Below, in pieces: positions 8,729 to 16,816 of a stretch of 64,000 nt of DNA. The notes under the pieces are model-generated. The model did not search any database, was not told the origin of the DNA, and was given only the letters and a program-made list of their open reading frames with translations. Origin of the DNA: VRUE01 sp963703175 (GTDB lineage: Bacteria; Actinomycetota; Thermoleophilia; Solirubrobacterales; 70-9); contig OY969794.1 in assembly GCA_963703175.1 (NCBI GenBank), positions 1,364,001 to 1,428,000 of the forward strand, read 5' to 3'. Both the position numbers and the translations under genes were made by a program. Each line of letters begins with the position of its first letter. Position 1 is the stretch's first letter.

Positions 8729-9615
8729 CGCGCCGGCTCCCCGCCGTTGCCCTCGACTCCGGCTTCCAGCGGCGCCACCGGGGCGGCGACCTTAGGCTTC
8801 TCGGCGCGCAGCCACGGAGGCGCCGTGGTTCCCAGCTTGACCACCAGGTAGAGGTGGGCGCCGATTAGGGCAATGATCGCGCCGGGGACGAGCAGCATGT
8901 GGATCGCGTAGAAGCGCGAGAGCGTCGTCGCCCCCAGCTCGGGGCCGGCGCGCAAGAAGTCGCTCAGGTAGGGGCCGACGACGGGGCCGGTGCCGTTGAT
9001 GTTGATGCCGACCACCGAGGCCCAGAAGGAGCGCTGGTCGAAGGGCAGCAGATAACCGGTGAAGGCCATCGTCATCGTCAGAATCAGCAGCACCACGCCG
9101 ATCACCCAGTTGAGCTCGCGCGGGTACTTGTAGGCGCCGAAGAAGAAGGTGCGGCCCATGTGGAGGAAGACCAGGATCACCATCACGCTCGAGCCCCACT
9201 TGTGCATCCCGTGCACGAACTGGCCGAGGAAGACGTCGTTGTTGATGTGGGCAATCGAGGCGTAGGCCTGGGTCGTCGACGGCGTGTAGAACATCGCCAA
9301 GAAGACACCCGTGATCGCCTGCGCGATAAAAGCGATCAGCGTGGCGGAGCCGAGCGTGTAGAACCAGTTGGTCCCCTTCGGCACCTTGCGGTAGAGCATC
9401 CCGGTGAGGAAGCCGGACGCCGCGGTGCGCTGGTCGACCCAGGCCAGAACGTCGGCTGGGGCGTCTTTTGCGCGGTCGCCAAGTCGCTGCGCGTCGGAGG
9501 GTCGCTCCGGTGGGGCGGTCTTCAGGTCCGCGGGCGCAGCCCCCTTGGCGCCATTGCCCTGACCCGGCTTGGCCGGTTTGCGCAGCGGCGCGGGAATCAG
9601 TGAGTCAAGTTTCAT
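8725..9615 (-). CDS. qcrB: menaquinol:cytochrome c reductase cytochrome b subunit (N-terminal half)
   Basis: 296 residues with a cytoplasmic extension of about 75 residues and four membrane helices carrying the heme-ligating histidines (HGMHKWGSS, and FYAIHMLLVPGAI further on). Other family marks are YTLGSATLIAF, GYLLPFDQ and GAHLYLVVKLG. Together with qcrC it makes a split, b6f-like cytochrome b. Overlaps qcrA by 4 nt and qcrC by 4 nt, implying translational coupling. Confidence 0.95.
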   Translation of the reverse strand: MKLDSLIPAPLRKPAKPGQGNGAKGAAPADLKTAPPERPSDAQRLGDRAKDAPADVLAWVDQRTAASGFLTGMLYRKVPKGTNWFYTLGSATLIAFIAQAITGVFLAMFYTPSTTQAYASIAHINNDVFLGQFVHGMHKWGSSVMVILVFLHMGRTFFFGAYKYPRELNWVIGVVLLILTMTMAFTGYLLPFDQRSFWASVVGININGTGPVVGPYLSDFLRAGPELGATTLSRFYAIHMLLVPGAIIALIGAHLYLVVKLGTTAPPWLRAEKPKVAAPVAPLEAGVEGNGGEPAR

Positions 9616-10286
9616 GGCGGCGGGAAGGTGGACGGACGGGGTGGGTAGAGATATTCCCAGACGCCGCCGGTGAACTCCCCGGGGTCGCGGGCGCGGACCG
9701 GCTCGAGCTGCGAGGTGACGCTGTAGCGGGGGCCGAGCTCAACCTGGCCGTTGCGGATGCGGGCCTGGAAATGGTCGAGTGGCCGCACCGGCGGGCCGCC
9801 GATCCGTTTGCCCTGGAAGTCGTAGACGCCGCCGTGACAAGGACAGATGAAGTTGCCCGCCGCCTCAACAAAGCGCACCGGGCAGCCCAGGTGGGCGCAG
9901 CGATTGGAGACGGCGACCATCTCCTTCGGGTTCTCGCCGAGCTGCTTCGACCCTTTGCGCACGTAAGCCGTCGTCTTGCCGGCGTCGCCAATTCCCTCGG
10001 TTTCGGTGAAGACGACCTGCCGGTAAGTGTCTTCGACGAAGTCGTTGACCGGGCCGACCGCCTCCCAGCGCTCCTTGCCGCGGTGGAAGATCGGTGCAAC
10101 CGCGAAGCCGACCGCCGGTAGGACAACCGCCGCGCCGGCGATGCCGCCGAGACCCTGGGCGGCGATCGTGAAGGCGCGGCGGCGAGTCATCGACTCGCCC
10201 TCGAAGTAGCCCGGAGGGTCGGGCTTCGCCCGCTCTGCCGGGCTCGTGCCGTCGGCCCCGTTTCGCTTGTTTGCCTCGTCAGCCAA
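9612..10286 (-). CDS. qcrA: menaquinol:cytochrome c reductase Rieske iron-sulfur subunit
   Basis: 224 residues. Residues about 45-75 carry TRRRAFTIAAQG followed by a membrane segment, consistent with a Tat-type signal anchor. The [2Fe-2S] site is CAHLGCPV and CPCHGGVYD. Start chosen at TTG 10286, which has GGTGG five bases upstream; the reading frame is open much further upstream (to 10574) but that extension looks non-coding. First gene of the qcrABC-menG-polyprenyl synthase run. Confidence 0.93.
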   Translation of the reverse strand: MADEANKRNGADGTSPAERAKPDPPGYFEGESMTRRRAFTIAAQGLGGIAGAAVVLPAVGFAVAPIFHRGKERWEAVGPVNDFVEDTYRQVVFTETEGIGDAGKTTAYVRKGSKQLGENPKEMVAVSNRCAHLGCPVRFVEAAGNFICPCHGGVYDFQGKRIGGPPVRPLDHFQARIRNGQVELGPRYSVTSQLEPVRARDPGEFTGGVWEYLYPPRPSTFPPP

Positions 10287-10445
10287 TGTCCACCAGGTGC
10301 AAGGGGCGGGGAGTTTATTGGCTCGGCGGCGAGACCGAAGTCGAGGCTGCTCGAGCCCGCCCCCGACTTGAACGTTTGTGTACGGAAGATTAACGACCCG
10401 GGCGAGCCGGTCGGGCAGACTGGTATAAGCACCTAGCGTGTTTGT
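10287..10445. other. intergenic region between divergent qcrA and MMPL genes
   Basis: Divergent control region. A TATAAG hexamer at 10424-10429 could be a -10 element for rightward transcription, but no convincing -35 is visible at the proper distance. No gene is seen. Confidence 0.4.
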
Positions 10446-10463
10446 TGCCGGTCCGGACCGGCA
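10446..10463. promoter_or_regulatory. 18-bp perfect palindrome, candidate operator
   Basis: TGCCGGTCCGGACCGGCA is a perfect 18-bp palindrome about 20 bp downstream of a TATAAG hexamer and about 105 bp upstream of the preferred MMPL start. Dyads of this size are typical binding sites for TetR-type repressors, which often control MMPL exporters. No regulator gene is adjacent. Confidence 0.45.
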
Positions 10464-10567
10464 GTATTTCTGGGGAGGGGAGAGGGAAAAATCTGTCGAG
10501 CCGCCGGCCGCCGATGAGGCGGAGCCAAGAAAAGGGCGACCACGCTGCTGCCGGTTCCGGCGGCAGG

Positions 10568-13500
10568 ATGCCACTTGCCCTGCGCAAGCCTCGCGCCTTG
10601 CTCGCGGTGGCGATCGTCGCGATCGCGGTGCTCGCAGTTATTGGCCAGGGGGTCGAGGGCGAGCTGCGGCCGACCTCGCTCAGCGTTCCGGGGACCGAAT
10701 CGGGTCGCGCCGGCGAACTGGTCCACCGCTACTTCGGCGACACCGCGCCCTTCGCGATCTTGCTGCAAGGGCCGCAGGCTGAACTTGATCGCCAGGGTCC
10801 CGCGTTGATCCGCAAGCTGCGATCCGACCCGGCCGTCACAACGGTCTCCCCCTGGGACAAGGGAAGCGTCGACAACCTTAGACCCAGCCCACGCAAAGCG
10901 CTGATCCTGGTCGATTTCCACGTCAGCGCCGAGGAGGCGGTCGAGAACACCGTCCCTTACCTGGACCGCACGCTGGAAGAACAGGTCAAGCCACCGGTCA
11001 GCTCGGCAGAGAGCGGCTTCGCCAGCCTTTCGCGCGCGACCATCGACGAGTCGGTTCACTCGACCGAGGTCGCCGAGCTGGTCGCGATCCCCTTCCTGCT
11101 GCTCGTCCTGCTGCTCGTCTTCCGTTCGCCGATCGCCGCGGCGATCCCCCTCGCCTTCGGCGCAGTCGCGGTAATCACCTCGCGCGGCGTGCTCGCGATC
11201 GCCGCCCACTGGGTCGCAATCGACGGCTTCTCTCTGACCGTCTGTTCGATGATGGGCTTAGCGCTCGGCGTCGACTACGCCCTGCTGATGGTCTCGCGCT
11301 TCCGCGAGGAGCTGGCCGCTGGTGCGGAGCCGCTCCAGGCCGCGCGAATGACCCGGCGGACCGCCGGACGCACGATCGTGTTCGCCGGCTCGACCCTCTT
11401 CCTGGCGATGCTGGTGACGCTCTTCGTGATGCCAGGGTCGCTGCTGATCTCCCTGGCCGGAACCGCAATCGTCGTCACCGGAATCAGCGTTCTGGTCGCG
11501 GGCCTAGTCGGGCCAGCGCTGTTGGTCGTAACCGGCCACAACGTCAACCGATGGCGGATCGGTGGCAATGGCGGCGGTGAGGGAGTGATGACGCTGGTGC
11601 GGGGCGCGCTCAGCCGGCCGCTGGTGGCAGTGATCGTGATCGGCATCGTCGTATTGCTTCTGGCAGCTCCAGTGGTGGCGCTGAAAACGGGGCCACCGAG
11701 CGCCGAGCAGCTGCCCACGTCCAATGCCGCCCGCCAGGAAGCGGAACTGATCGCCGACGCGATCGGGCCCGGCTGGGAAGCCCCCTTTGTCCTTATCGCC
11801 GTCTCCAACAACGGCCCGATCACCGAAGCCGGCAACCTCGCGGCCCTGACCCGCTGGCAGCATCGGATCGCGAAAGACCCGGGTGTGCAGGCGGTGATCG
11901 GGCCGGCTCCGCTCAAGAAGCAGGTGAAGCCGCTGCAGAAAAGCGGCAACGACCTGATTGCCGGGCGCGGCGAAAGCAACCCCGAACAGCTGACGACGCT
12001 GGGGAAGAAACTGGGCACCGCGGCCAATGGCGTGCGGCAGCTCCGTACCGGGATCTCCAAGGCCAGCTACGGCGCGGGGCTGCTGGCCAACGGAACCGGG
12101 CGGGCGGGCGATGGGGCCGAACAACTCGAAGGCGGTATCTCGAAACTCGCATCGGGCGCATCCAAGGCCGCCGGAGCGCTCGACAAGCTCGCCGAAGGCA
12201 CCGGCAAGCTCGCCGAAGGCCAGCAGACTGCCGAGGTCGGCGCCTTCTCGGTGCAGGGTGGCTCCGAAGACTTGCTCAATACGGTTAAGGGCAATGGCCT
12301 GGAACGCGCACGGGATCTGCGTGCGGAACTGAAGCAGAAAGCTGCTGCCGATCCGAGCCTCGCTCCGCAGCTACGCGAATCGGAAAGGCTGGTCGAAGCG
12401 CTGGCAATCGCCCGCAACGAAGCGCTGCGGCTCAATGGCCAGGCGACGCGGCTGCACGACGGGCAGCAAAAGCTGGTCGGAGGCACCGTCAAGCTGCACA
12501 AAGGTGCGGAGAAACTTGCCGGCGCCACTGGCCAGCTGCCCGGCGCGCTGGGCAAACTCGAAGGCGGCGCCTCGCAGCTGGTCGACGGACTGGGGCAGCT
12601 TCGCGGCGGCGCAGACACCCTCGAAGAACGCCTTGCCGAAGGCTTCCATCGCTCTCACCCGCTGCAGACCAAGCTGCACAATGGCCACGTCGAAGTGTCG
12701 GTTAGCGCCCGCAAGGCAAATCGCAGGGTCGACAAGCTGCGCCACAGCTCGCCGGGGATCTTCAACTCCGGTTACTTCGTCCTCTCCAGCCTCGCCGGGG
12801 CCCCCAAAGAAGACCGTAAGCGCGTCTCCGGCATCGTCGACCTCAACAGCGGCCAAGCCGCGCAGATGGTCATCATCCCCCGCTACACCTTCAACACGAC
12901 CGGCTCGACGGCATTGAACAAACGCCTCAGGAAGGACGCCGATGGCCTCGCCGCCGAGACCGGCGCCACCACCGGCGTCACTGGCGCCGCTGCCGAATTG
13001 ATCGACTACACCTCCGTGATCTCCGAACGGTTGCCGCTGATGATCGCCGTGATCACGCTCGCCACCTTCCTGATCTTGGTCGTGATCCTGCGGGCGCTGC
13101 TGCTGGCCGCGATTGCCGTAGCGCTCAATATGGTCACGGTCGCCGTTGCCTTCGGCGTCTTGACCCTGCTCTTCGACGTCCCCGCAGGCTGGCCGCTGGG
13201 CGGTCACACCTACGTCGATGCGATCGGGGCCGCGGGGATCTTCGGGATCATTTTCGGCCTCTCAATCGACTACGCGGTATTCCTGCTGATGCGGATGCGC
13301 GAGCACTACGAGAACAACTCGTCCAACAAGGAGGCGATCGAATTCGGCCTCGAGAAGACGGCTCGGGTGATCACCGGCGCCGCCGCAATCATGATGGCCG
13401 TCTTCGTCGCCTTTGCCGGCGCGAACATCGCCACCGTAAGCCAGCTAGGCACGGGGCTGACCGTGGCGGTGATTCTCGACGCGACGGTCGTGCGCATAGT

Positions 13501-13609
13501 TCTGCTGCCAGCACTGATGCTGCTGCTCGGCGACCGCGTTTGGTGGCTTCCGCGGCCGCTGGAGAGAATCTTGCCCGAAATCGATCTTCATGGCTCCCGG
13601 GCGGGTTAG
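10568..13609 (+). CDS. MMPL/RND-family transporter
   Basis: 1013 residues from the preferred ATG at 10568 (MPLALRKPRALLAV); TTG at 10442 and ATG at 10514 are in-frame alternatives. Architecture: membrane helix, extracytoplasmic loop, five to six helices with GVDYALLMVSRFREE, a very large second loop (about residues 360-800) rich in glycine-spaced helices (LAEGTGKLAEGQQ, LEGGASQLVDGLGQL) predicted to form coiled coil, then six helices with GLSIDYAVFLLMRMRE. Function: proton-driven export of a lipid or similar substrate, not further defined. A paralog is at the left window edge. Followed by two exported protein genes; the same family pairing occurs there. Confidence 0.9.
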   Translation: MPLALRKPRALLAVAIVAIAVLAVIGQGVEGELRPTSLSVPGTESGRAGELVHRYFGDTAPFAILLQGPQAELDRQGPALIRKLRSDPAVTTVSPWDKGSVDNLRPSPRKALILVDFHVSAEEAVENTVPYLDRTLEEQVKPPVSSAESGFASLSRATIDESVHSTEVAELVAIPFLLLVLLLVFRSPIAAAIPLAFGAVAVITSRGVLAIAAHWVAIDGFSLTVCSMMGLALGVDYALLMVSRFREELAAGAEPLQAARMTRRTAGRTIVFAGSTLFLAMLVTLFVMPGSLLISLAGTAIVVTGISVLVAGLVGPALLVVTGHNVNRWRIGGNGGGEGVMTLVRGALSRPLVAVIVIGIVVLLLAAPVVALKTGPPSAEQLPTSNAARQEAELIADAIGPGWEAPFVLIAVSNNGPITEAGNLAALTRWQHRIAKDPGVQAVIGPAPLKKQVKPLQKSGNDLIAGRGESNPEQLTTLGKKLGTAANGVRQLRTGISKASYGAGLLANGTGRAGDGAEQLEGGISKLASGASKAAGALDKLAEGTGKLAEGQQTAEVGAFSVQGGSEDLLNTVKGNGLERARDLRAELKQKAAADPSLAPQLRESERLVEALAIARNEALRLNGQATRLHDGQQKLVGGTVKLHKGAEKLAGATGQLPGALGKLEGGASQLVDGLGQLRGGADTLEERLAEGFHRSHPLQTKLHNGHVEVSVSARKANRRVDKLRHSSPGIFNSGYFVLSSLAGAPKEDRKRVSGIVDLNSGQAAQMVIIPRYTFNTTGSTALNKRLRKDADGLAAETGATTGVTGAAAELIDYTSVISERLPLMIAVITLATFLILVVILRALLLAAIAVALNMVTVAVAFGVLTLLFDVPAGWPLGGHTYVDAIGAAGIFGIIFGLSIDYAVFLLMRMREHYENNSSNKEAIEFGLEKTARVITGAAAIMMAVFVAFAGANIATVSQLGTGLTVAVILDATVVRIVLLPALMLLLGDRVWWLPRPLERILPEIDLHGSRAG

Positions 13610-13727
13610 TAGGAGTGCGTGACCTGGGAACTCGTGTATTTTTGATGCCAGGGTTGAGAACAGGGGGATCGGCTGGGGGCCTTGCGCGCTCGCCGGACCA
13701 GCCAGAGCAAACAGGAGGATTGATCTA

Positions 13728-14240
13728 GTGGGAAGCTCAGCAAGGATGACGCGGCTGCCAATACTCGGCCTGGCCATGGCTGTGGCCTTGCTCGTGGCGG
13801 TCCCGGTCGCACTGGCCGCAGAAGGCGAAACCGCCATCACTCGGCCTGAATACGTTGCCAAGGTCGAGCCGATCTGCAAGGCCAACACCGAAGCGAACTC
13901 GCGCATCCTCACCGGGGTCAAAGACCAAGTCAAGCAAGGCAAGCTGGTGCCAGCGGGAAAGCGCTTCATCCGCGCTTCCGGTGCGCTTGGTAAGTCGGTC
14001 ACCCAGATCGGCAAGGTGCCGCAACCCGAAGCCGACGCGGAGAAGCTGACCAAATGGGTCGGCTACCTGAAGAGCGAGAAAAGCTTCCTGCAGCTGATCG
14101 GCAAGGCGCTCAAGGCGGGCGACAAATACAAGGCGCAAAAACTCGCCGTGAAACTGAACGACAACAACAACAAGGCCAACAACACGGTGATCAGCTTCGG
14201 CTTCAAGGAATGCCGGATCGACTCCTCGAGGTTCATCTAA
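13728..14240 (+). CDS. exported protein of unknown function
   Basis: 170 residues with a signal segment (residues 8-30, ending VALAAEG) and a helical mature domain with two cysteines (EPICKANTE near residue 48 and FKECRIDS near the end). GTG at 13728 is preceded by AGGAGG at a good distance. The next gene starts one base after its stop, so the two are translationally coupled. Position behind the MMPL transporter suggests an extracytoplasmic partner, by context only. Confidence 0.75.
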   Translation: MGSSARMTRLPILGLAMAVALLVAVPVALAAEGETAITRPEYVAKVEPICKANTEANSRILTGVKDQVKQGKLVPAGKRFIRASGALGKSVTQIGKVPQPEADAEKLTKWVGYLKSEKSFLQLIGKALKAGDKYKAQKLAVKLNDNNNKANNTVISFGFKECRIDSSRFI

Positions 14241-14241
14241 G

Positions 14242-15018
14242 TTGCGGCGCGGCGGGCTGGTTGCCGTAGCGTTGCTCATAGCCCTCGGCGCTGCCGGCGT
14301 CGCGCGGGCCGAGGTCGAACAACAAGGGGGCGTGATCGTCGCCTTTGAGGGCGGAATCTCGCCGCACGCACTGCCCCGCATTGGCGCAGCGCCGGTGTCG
14401 GTCACAATCGACAGCACCTTCAAATCCTCCGAAGAAGTCGACCCGCCGCCGCAGCTGCGCACGATCTCGATCGGCATCAACCGCGCCGGCAAAATCTACG
14501 ACCGGGGGCTGCCCAGCTGCCGGGTACGCAAGATCCAGCCAGCGACGATCACCGCGGCAAAACGGATCTGCGGTGGGGCGATCGTCGGTAGCGGTCACGT
14601 TCAGGTTCGCGTCCACCTCGCCAACCAGCCGCCGTTCACCTTCAAAGGCCCGCTGCTCGTCTTCCACGCGAAACGGTCCGGCGGCAACCGGCGCCTGCTC
14701 GCCCAGGTATACGGGCGCAAGCCCCCGTCAGCCTTCGTCCTCAACTTCAAGATCGTCGAAACGAAGGGCGAATTCGGCACGGTGATCAAGACGTCGCTGC
14801 CGAAGTCGGCGCGCAAGTGGGCCTACGTCACCCACTTCGACATGAAGCTGAAGCGGAACTACACCTATGAAGGCCAGCGTCACAGCTACGTGAATGCCGG
14901 TTGCGCCGCTCCGGAAGGGTTCCCCGGCGCCGTCTACAAGTTCGCGCGATCGAACTTCGGCTTCGCCGGCGGCACGCACGTGATGACCACGCTGGTCCGC
15001 GACTGCACGGTCCGCTGA
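14242..15018 (+). CDS. exported protein of the four-cysteine MMPL-linked family (copy 3)
   Basis: 258 residues from a TTG start at 14242, one base after the stop of the upstream gene. Signal segment residues 4-22. It aligns with the products at 2297 and 3118: EGGISPHALP, PPPQLRTISIGIN, GLPSC, C-x-x-AIVGSGH, PLLVF, SYVNAGC and a C-terminal RDC. All four family cysteines are kept; the LTLFNGP motif has drifted. The linkage of this family to an MMPL gene is therefore seen twice in this window. Confidence 0.82.
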   Translation: MRRGGLVAVALLIALGAAGVARAEVEQQGGVIVAFEGGISPHALPRIGAAPVSVTIDSTFKSSEEVDPPPQLRTISIGINRAGKIYDRGLPSCRVRKIQPATITAAKRICGGAIVGSGHVQVRVHLANQPPFTFKGPLLVFHAKRSGGNRRLLAQVYGRKPPSAFVLNFKIVETKGEFGTVIKTSLPKSARKWAYVTHFDMKLKRNYTYEGQRHSYVNAGCAAPEGFPGAVYKFARSNFGFAGGTHVMTTLVRDCTVR

Positions 15019-15023
15019 GGGTC

Positions 15024-15449
15024 CTAGGTGCCGGCTATCGCCTGGACGGACTCCGTCCAGGCGGCCGGCACCTGATCCTCGCTCCCCTCGCTGTGGAGCT
15101 GGGCGCAGGTACTGATCAGGTCGGCGAGTTGGTGCACGGCCTCGGTGTCGCCTAAAGCGGCGAGGCGTTCGATGCCGAGTGCGTAGAGGTAGTCGCCGGC
15201 AAGCAGGGCAAGGTCTGGATCATGGCCGGCGAGCAGGCGCGGCTGACCGTAATGGAGCAGGTAGCCCTCGCGCACGGCCTCGACCACGAGCGCATAGTCG
15301 GCCGGCGCGGCTGCCGCGCGCGGTCCGGCGGCGACCAGAGGGCCGAAGACCGGCTGCTCGGTCGGCTCGATGACGTGCGCGGAGATCGGCGTTTGCTCTT
15401 CGCGCAGCTGTTTCGCGATGAGCTCGAGAGCGGCAGTCGGGTCATTCAC
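15024..15449 (-). CDS. small helical protein resembling heptaprenyl diphosphate synthase component I (HepS-like)
   Basis: 141 residues, no signal or membrane segment. The C-terminal half reads LALLAGDYLYALGIERLAALGD followed by HQLADLIS, which resembles the GDYY-containing helix pair of the HepS/HEPPP component 1 family and the first helices of polyprenyl synthases; no catalytic Asp-rich motif is present. This resemblance is from memory and needs a profile search. The ATG overlaps the hemL stop by 4 nt, placing it as the last gene of the ahbAB-hemL run. If it is HepS-like, the catalytic partner would be the protein encoded at 6350. Confidence 0.6.
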   Translation of the reverse strand: MNDPTAALELIAKQLREEQTPISAHVIEPTEQPVFGPLVAAGPRAAAAPADYALVVEAVREGYLLHYGQPRLLAGHDPDLALLAGDYLYALGIERLAALGDTEAVHQLADLISTCAQLHSEGSEDQVPAAWTESVQAIAGT

Positions 15450-16816
15450 GAGAAGACCTCGGCGAGCGCTTCGGACGCCGCTTCAAGGGTGCGATCGATT
15501 GCGTCCTCGCCATGCGCAAGCGAGACAAACCAAGCCTCGAACTGCGACGGGGGTGGGTAAACGCTACGGTCAAGCAGCGCCCGGCAGAAGCGCGCATGAG
15601 CTTCGAGGTCACAGGCAGCGGCGGTATTGAAGTCGGTAACCGGCTCGGCGCTGAAGAAGAGCGTCAGCAAACCCGGAGCCGAGGAGACCCGCAGCGGCCG
15701 GTCGGCTGCGAGCTGGGCCAGGCCACTGGCTAGCCGCTCGGTCAACGCTCCAAGCTGCTCGTAGGCGGCGGGGTCGAGCTGGCGCAAGGTGGCGAGGCCG
15801 GCAGCCACAGCGAGGGGATTGCCCGAAAGGGTGCCGGCTTGGTAGACGTCGCCGGCGGGTGCGATGCGCTCCATCAACCTCCGTGGGCCGCCGAGGGCAG
15901 CGGCGGGCAACCCGCCGCCGAGCACCTTGCCGAGCACGGTGAGGTCGGGCTCGACCCCGAAGAGTTGCTGGGCGCCGCCGCGGGCGACGCGGAAGCCGCT
16001 GATCACCTCGTCGAAGATCAACAGGGCGCCGGCGTCGAGACTGGCTGCGCGGAGGAACTCGAGGAAGCCAGGCTCGGCCGGAACGACGCCCATGTTGGCC
16101 GGCAGCGGCTCGGCGACAAGCGCCGCCACCGGGTGTTCCGCGAGGGCGCGGCGGACCGCAACGCGATCGTTCCAGGGCACTACCACGGTGTCGGCCGCCT
16201 GCGCCGCGGTCACTCCAGGACTAGCTGGAAGGGCGAGCGTTGCCAAGCCGGAGCCGGCGTCGGCGAGCAGGCCATCGGAGTGACCGTGGTAGGCGCCGGA
16301 GAACTTGACCACGATCTCGCGCTCAGTTGCGGCGCGAGCGAGACGGATAGCGCTCATCGCCGCCTCGGTGCCAGAACTGGTCATCCGCAGCATCTCGACC
16401 GCGGGGACGCGATCTGCAACCTCTTCAGCCAGCTCGACCTCGGCCGCCGTGGCAGCACCGTAACTGGTGCCTCGTGAAGCCGCCGAACTAACAGCCGCGA
16501 CAACCTCCGGCTGGGCATGGCCGAGGATCAGCGGACCCCAAGAGCAGACCCAGTCGACGTAGCGGTTGCCATCGACGTCGACCAGCTCACAGCCCTCGCC
16601 CCGCTCGATGAAGACCGGCTCGCGGCCGATCTGCCGCATCGCCCGCACGGGGGAATTGACCCCGCCGGGCATGACTTGCAGAGCCCGTTTGTACAACTCT
16701 TGGGATCGGGTCAAATCGCCGAGCCGGCCGGAGGGAGCATCACGATCTGATTCTCTGCGACCGGAGGCCGGCGCTGGCAATTCATGCGTGGTCAGCGTCC
16801 CACCGCGCGTAGTCAT
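15446..16816 (-). CDS. hemL: glutamate-1-semialdehyde 2,1-aminomutase
   Basis: About 456 residues from ATG 16816; TTG at 16780 would give a more usual length near 444. PLP enzyme making 5-aminolevulinate from glutamate semialdehyde. Motifs: PGGVNSPVRAM near the N-terminus, SSGTEAAMSAIRLAR (PLP phosphate), GAYHGHSD, FDEVISGFRVARGGAQ and the lysine in VLGKVLGGGLPAAALGG. The 5' end overlaps ahbAB by about 35 nt. With hemB and ahbAB it forms a heme operon reading away from 18826. Confidence 0.95.
   Translation of the reverse strand: MTTRGGTLTTHELPAPASGRRESDRDAPSGRLGDLTRSQELYKRALQVMPGGVNSPVRAMRQIGREPVFIERGEGCELVDVDGNRYVDWVCSWGPLILGHAQPEVVAAVSSAASRGTSYGAATAAEVELAEEVADRVPAVEMLRMTSSGTEAAMSAIRLARAATEREIVVKFSGAYHGHSDGLLADAGSGLATLALPASPGVTAAQAADTVVVPWNDRVAVRRALAEHPVAALVAEPLPANMGVVPAEPGFLEFLRAASLDAGALLIFDEVISGFRVARGGAQQLFGVEPDLTVLGKVLGGGLPAAALGGPRRLMERIAPAGDVYQAGTLSGNPLAVAAGLATLRQLDPAAYEQLGALTERLASGLAQLAADRPLRVSSAPGLLTLFFSAEPVTDFNTAAACDLEAHARFCRALLDRSVYPPPSQFEAWFVSLAHGEDAIDRTLEAASEALAEVFS

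Noticed and set aside
10205..10250. CGGGCTTCGCCCGCTCTG inside qcrA, like the family 1 loop hairpin
   Set aside because: No long flanking arms and no TGAGTATCCGCC; the match is short enough to be chance in GC-rich coding DNA, though a relic is possible.
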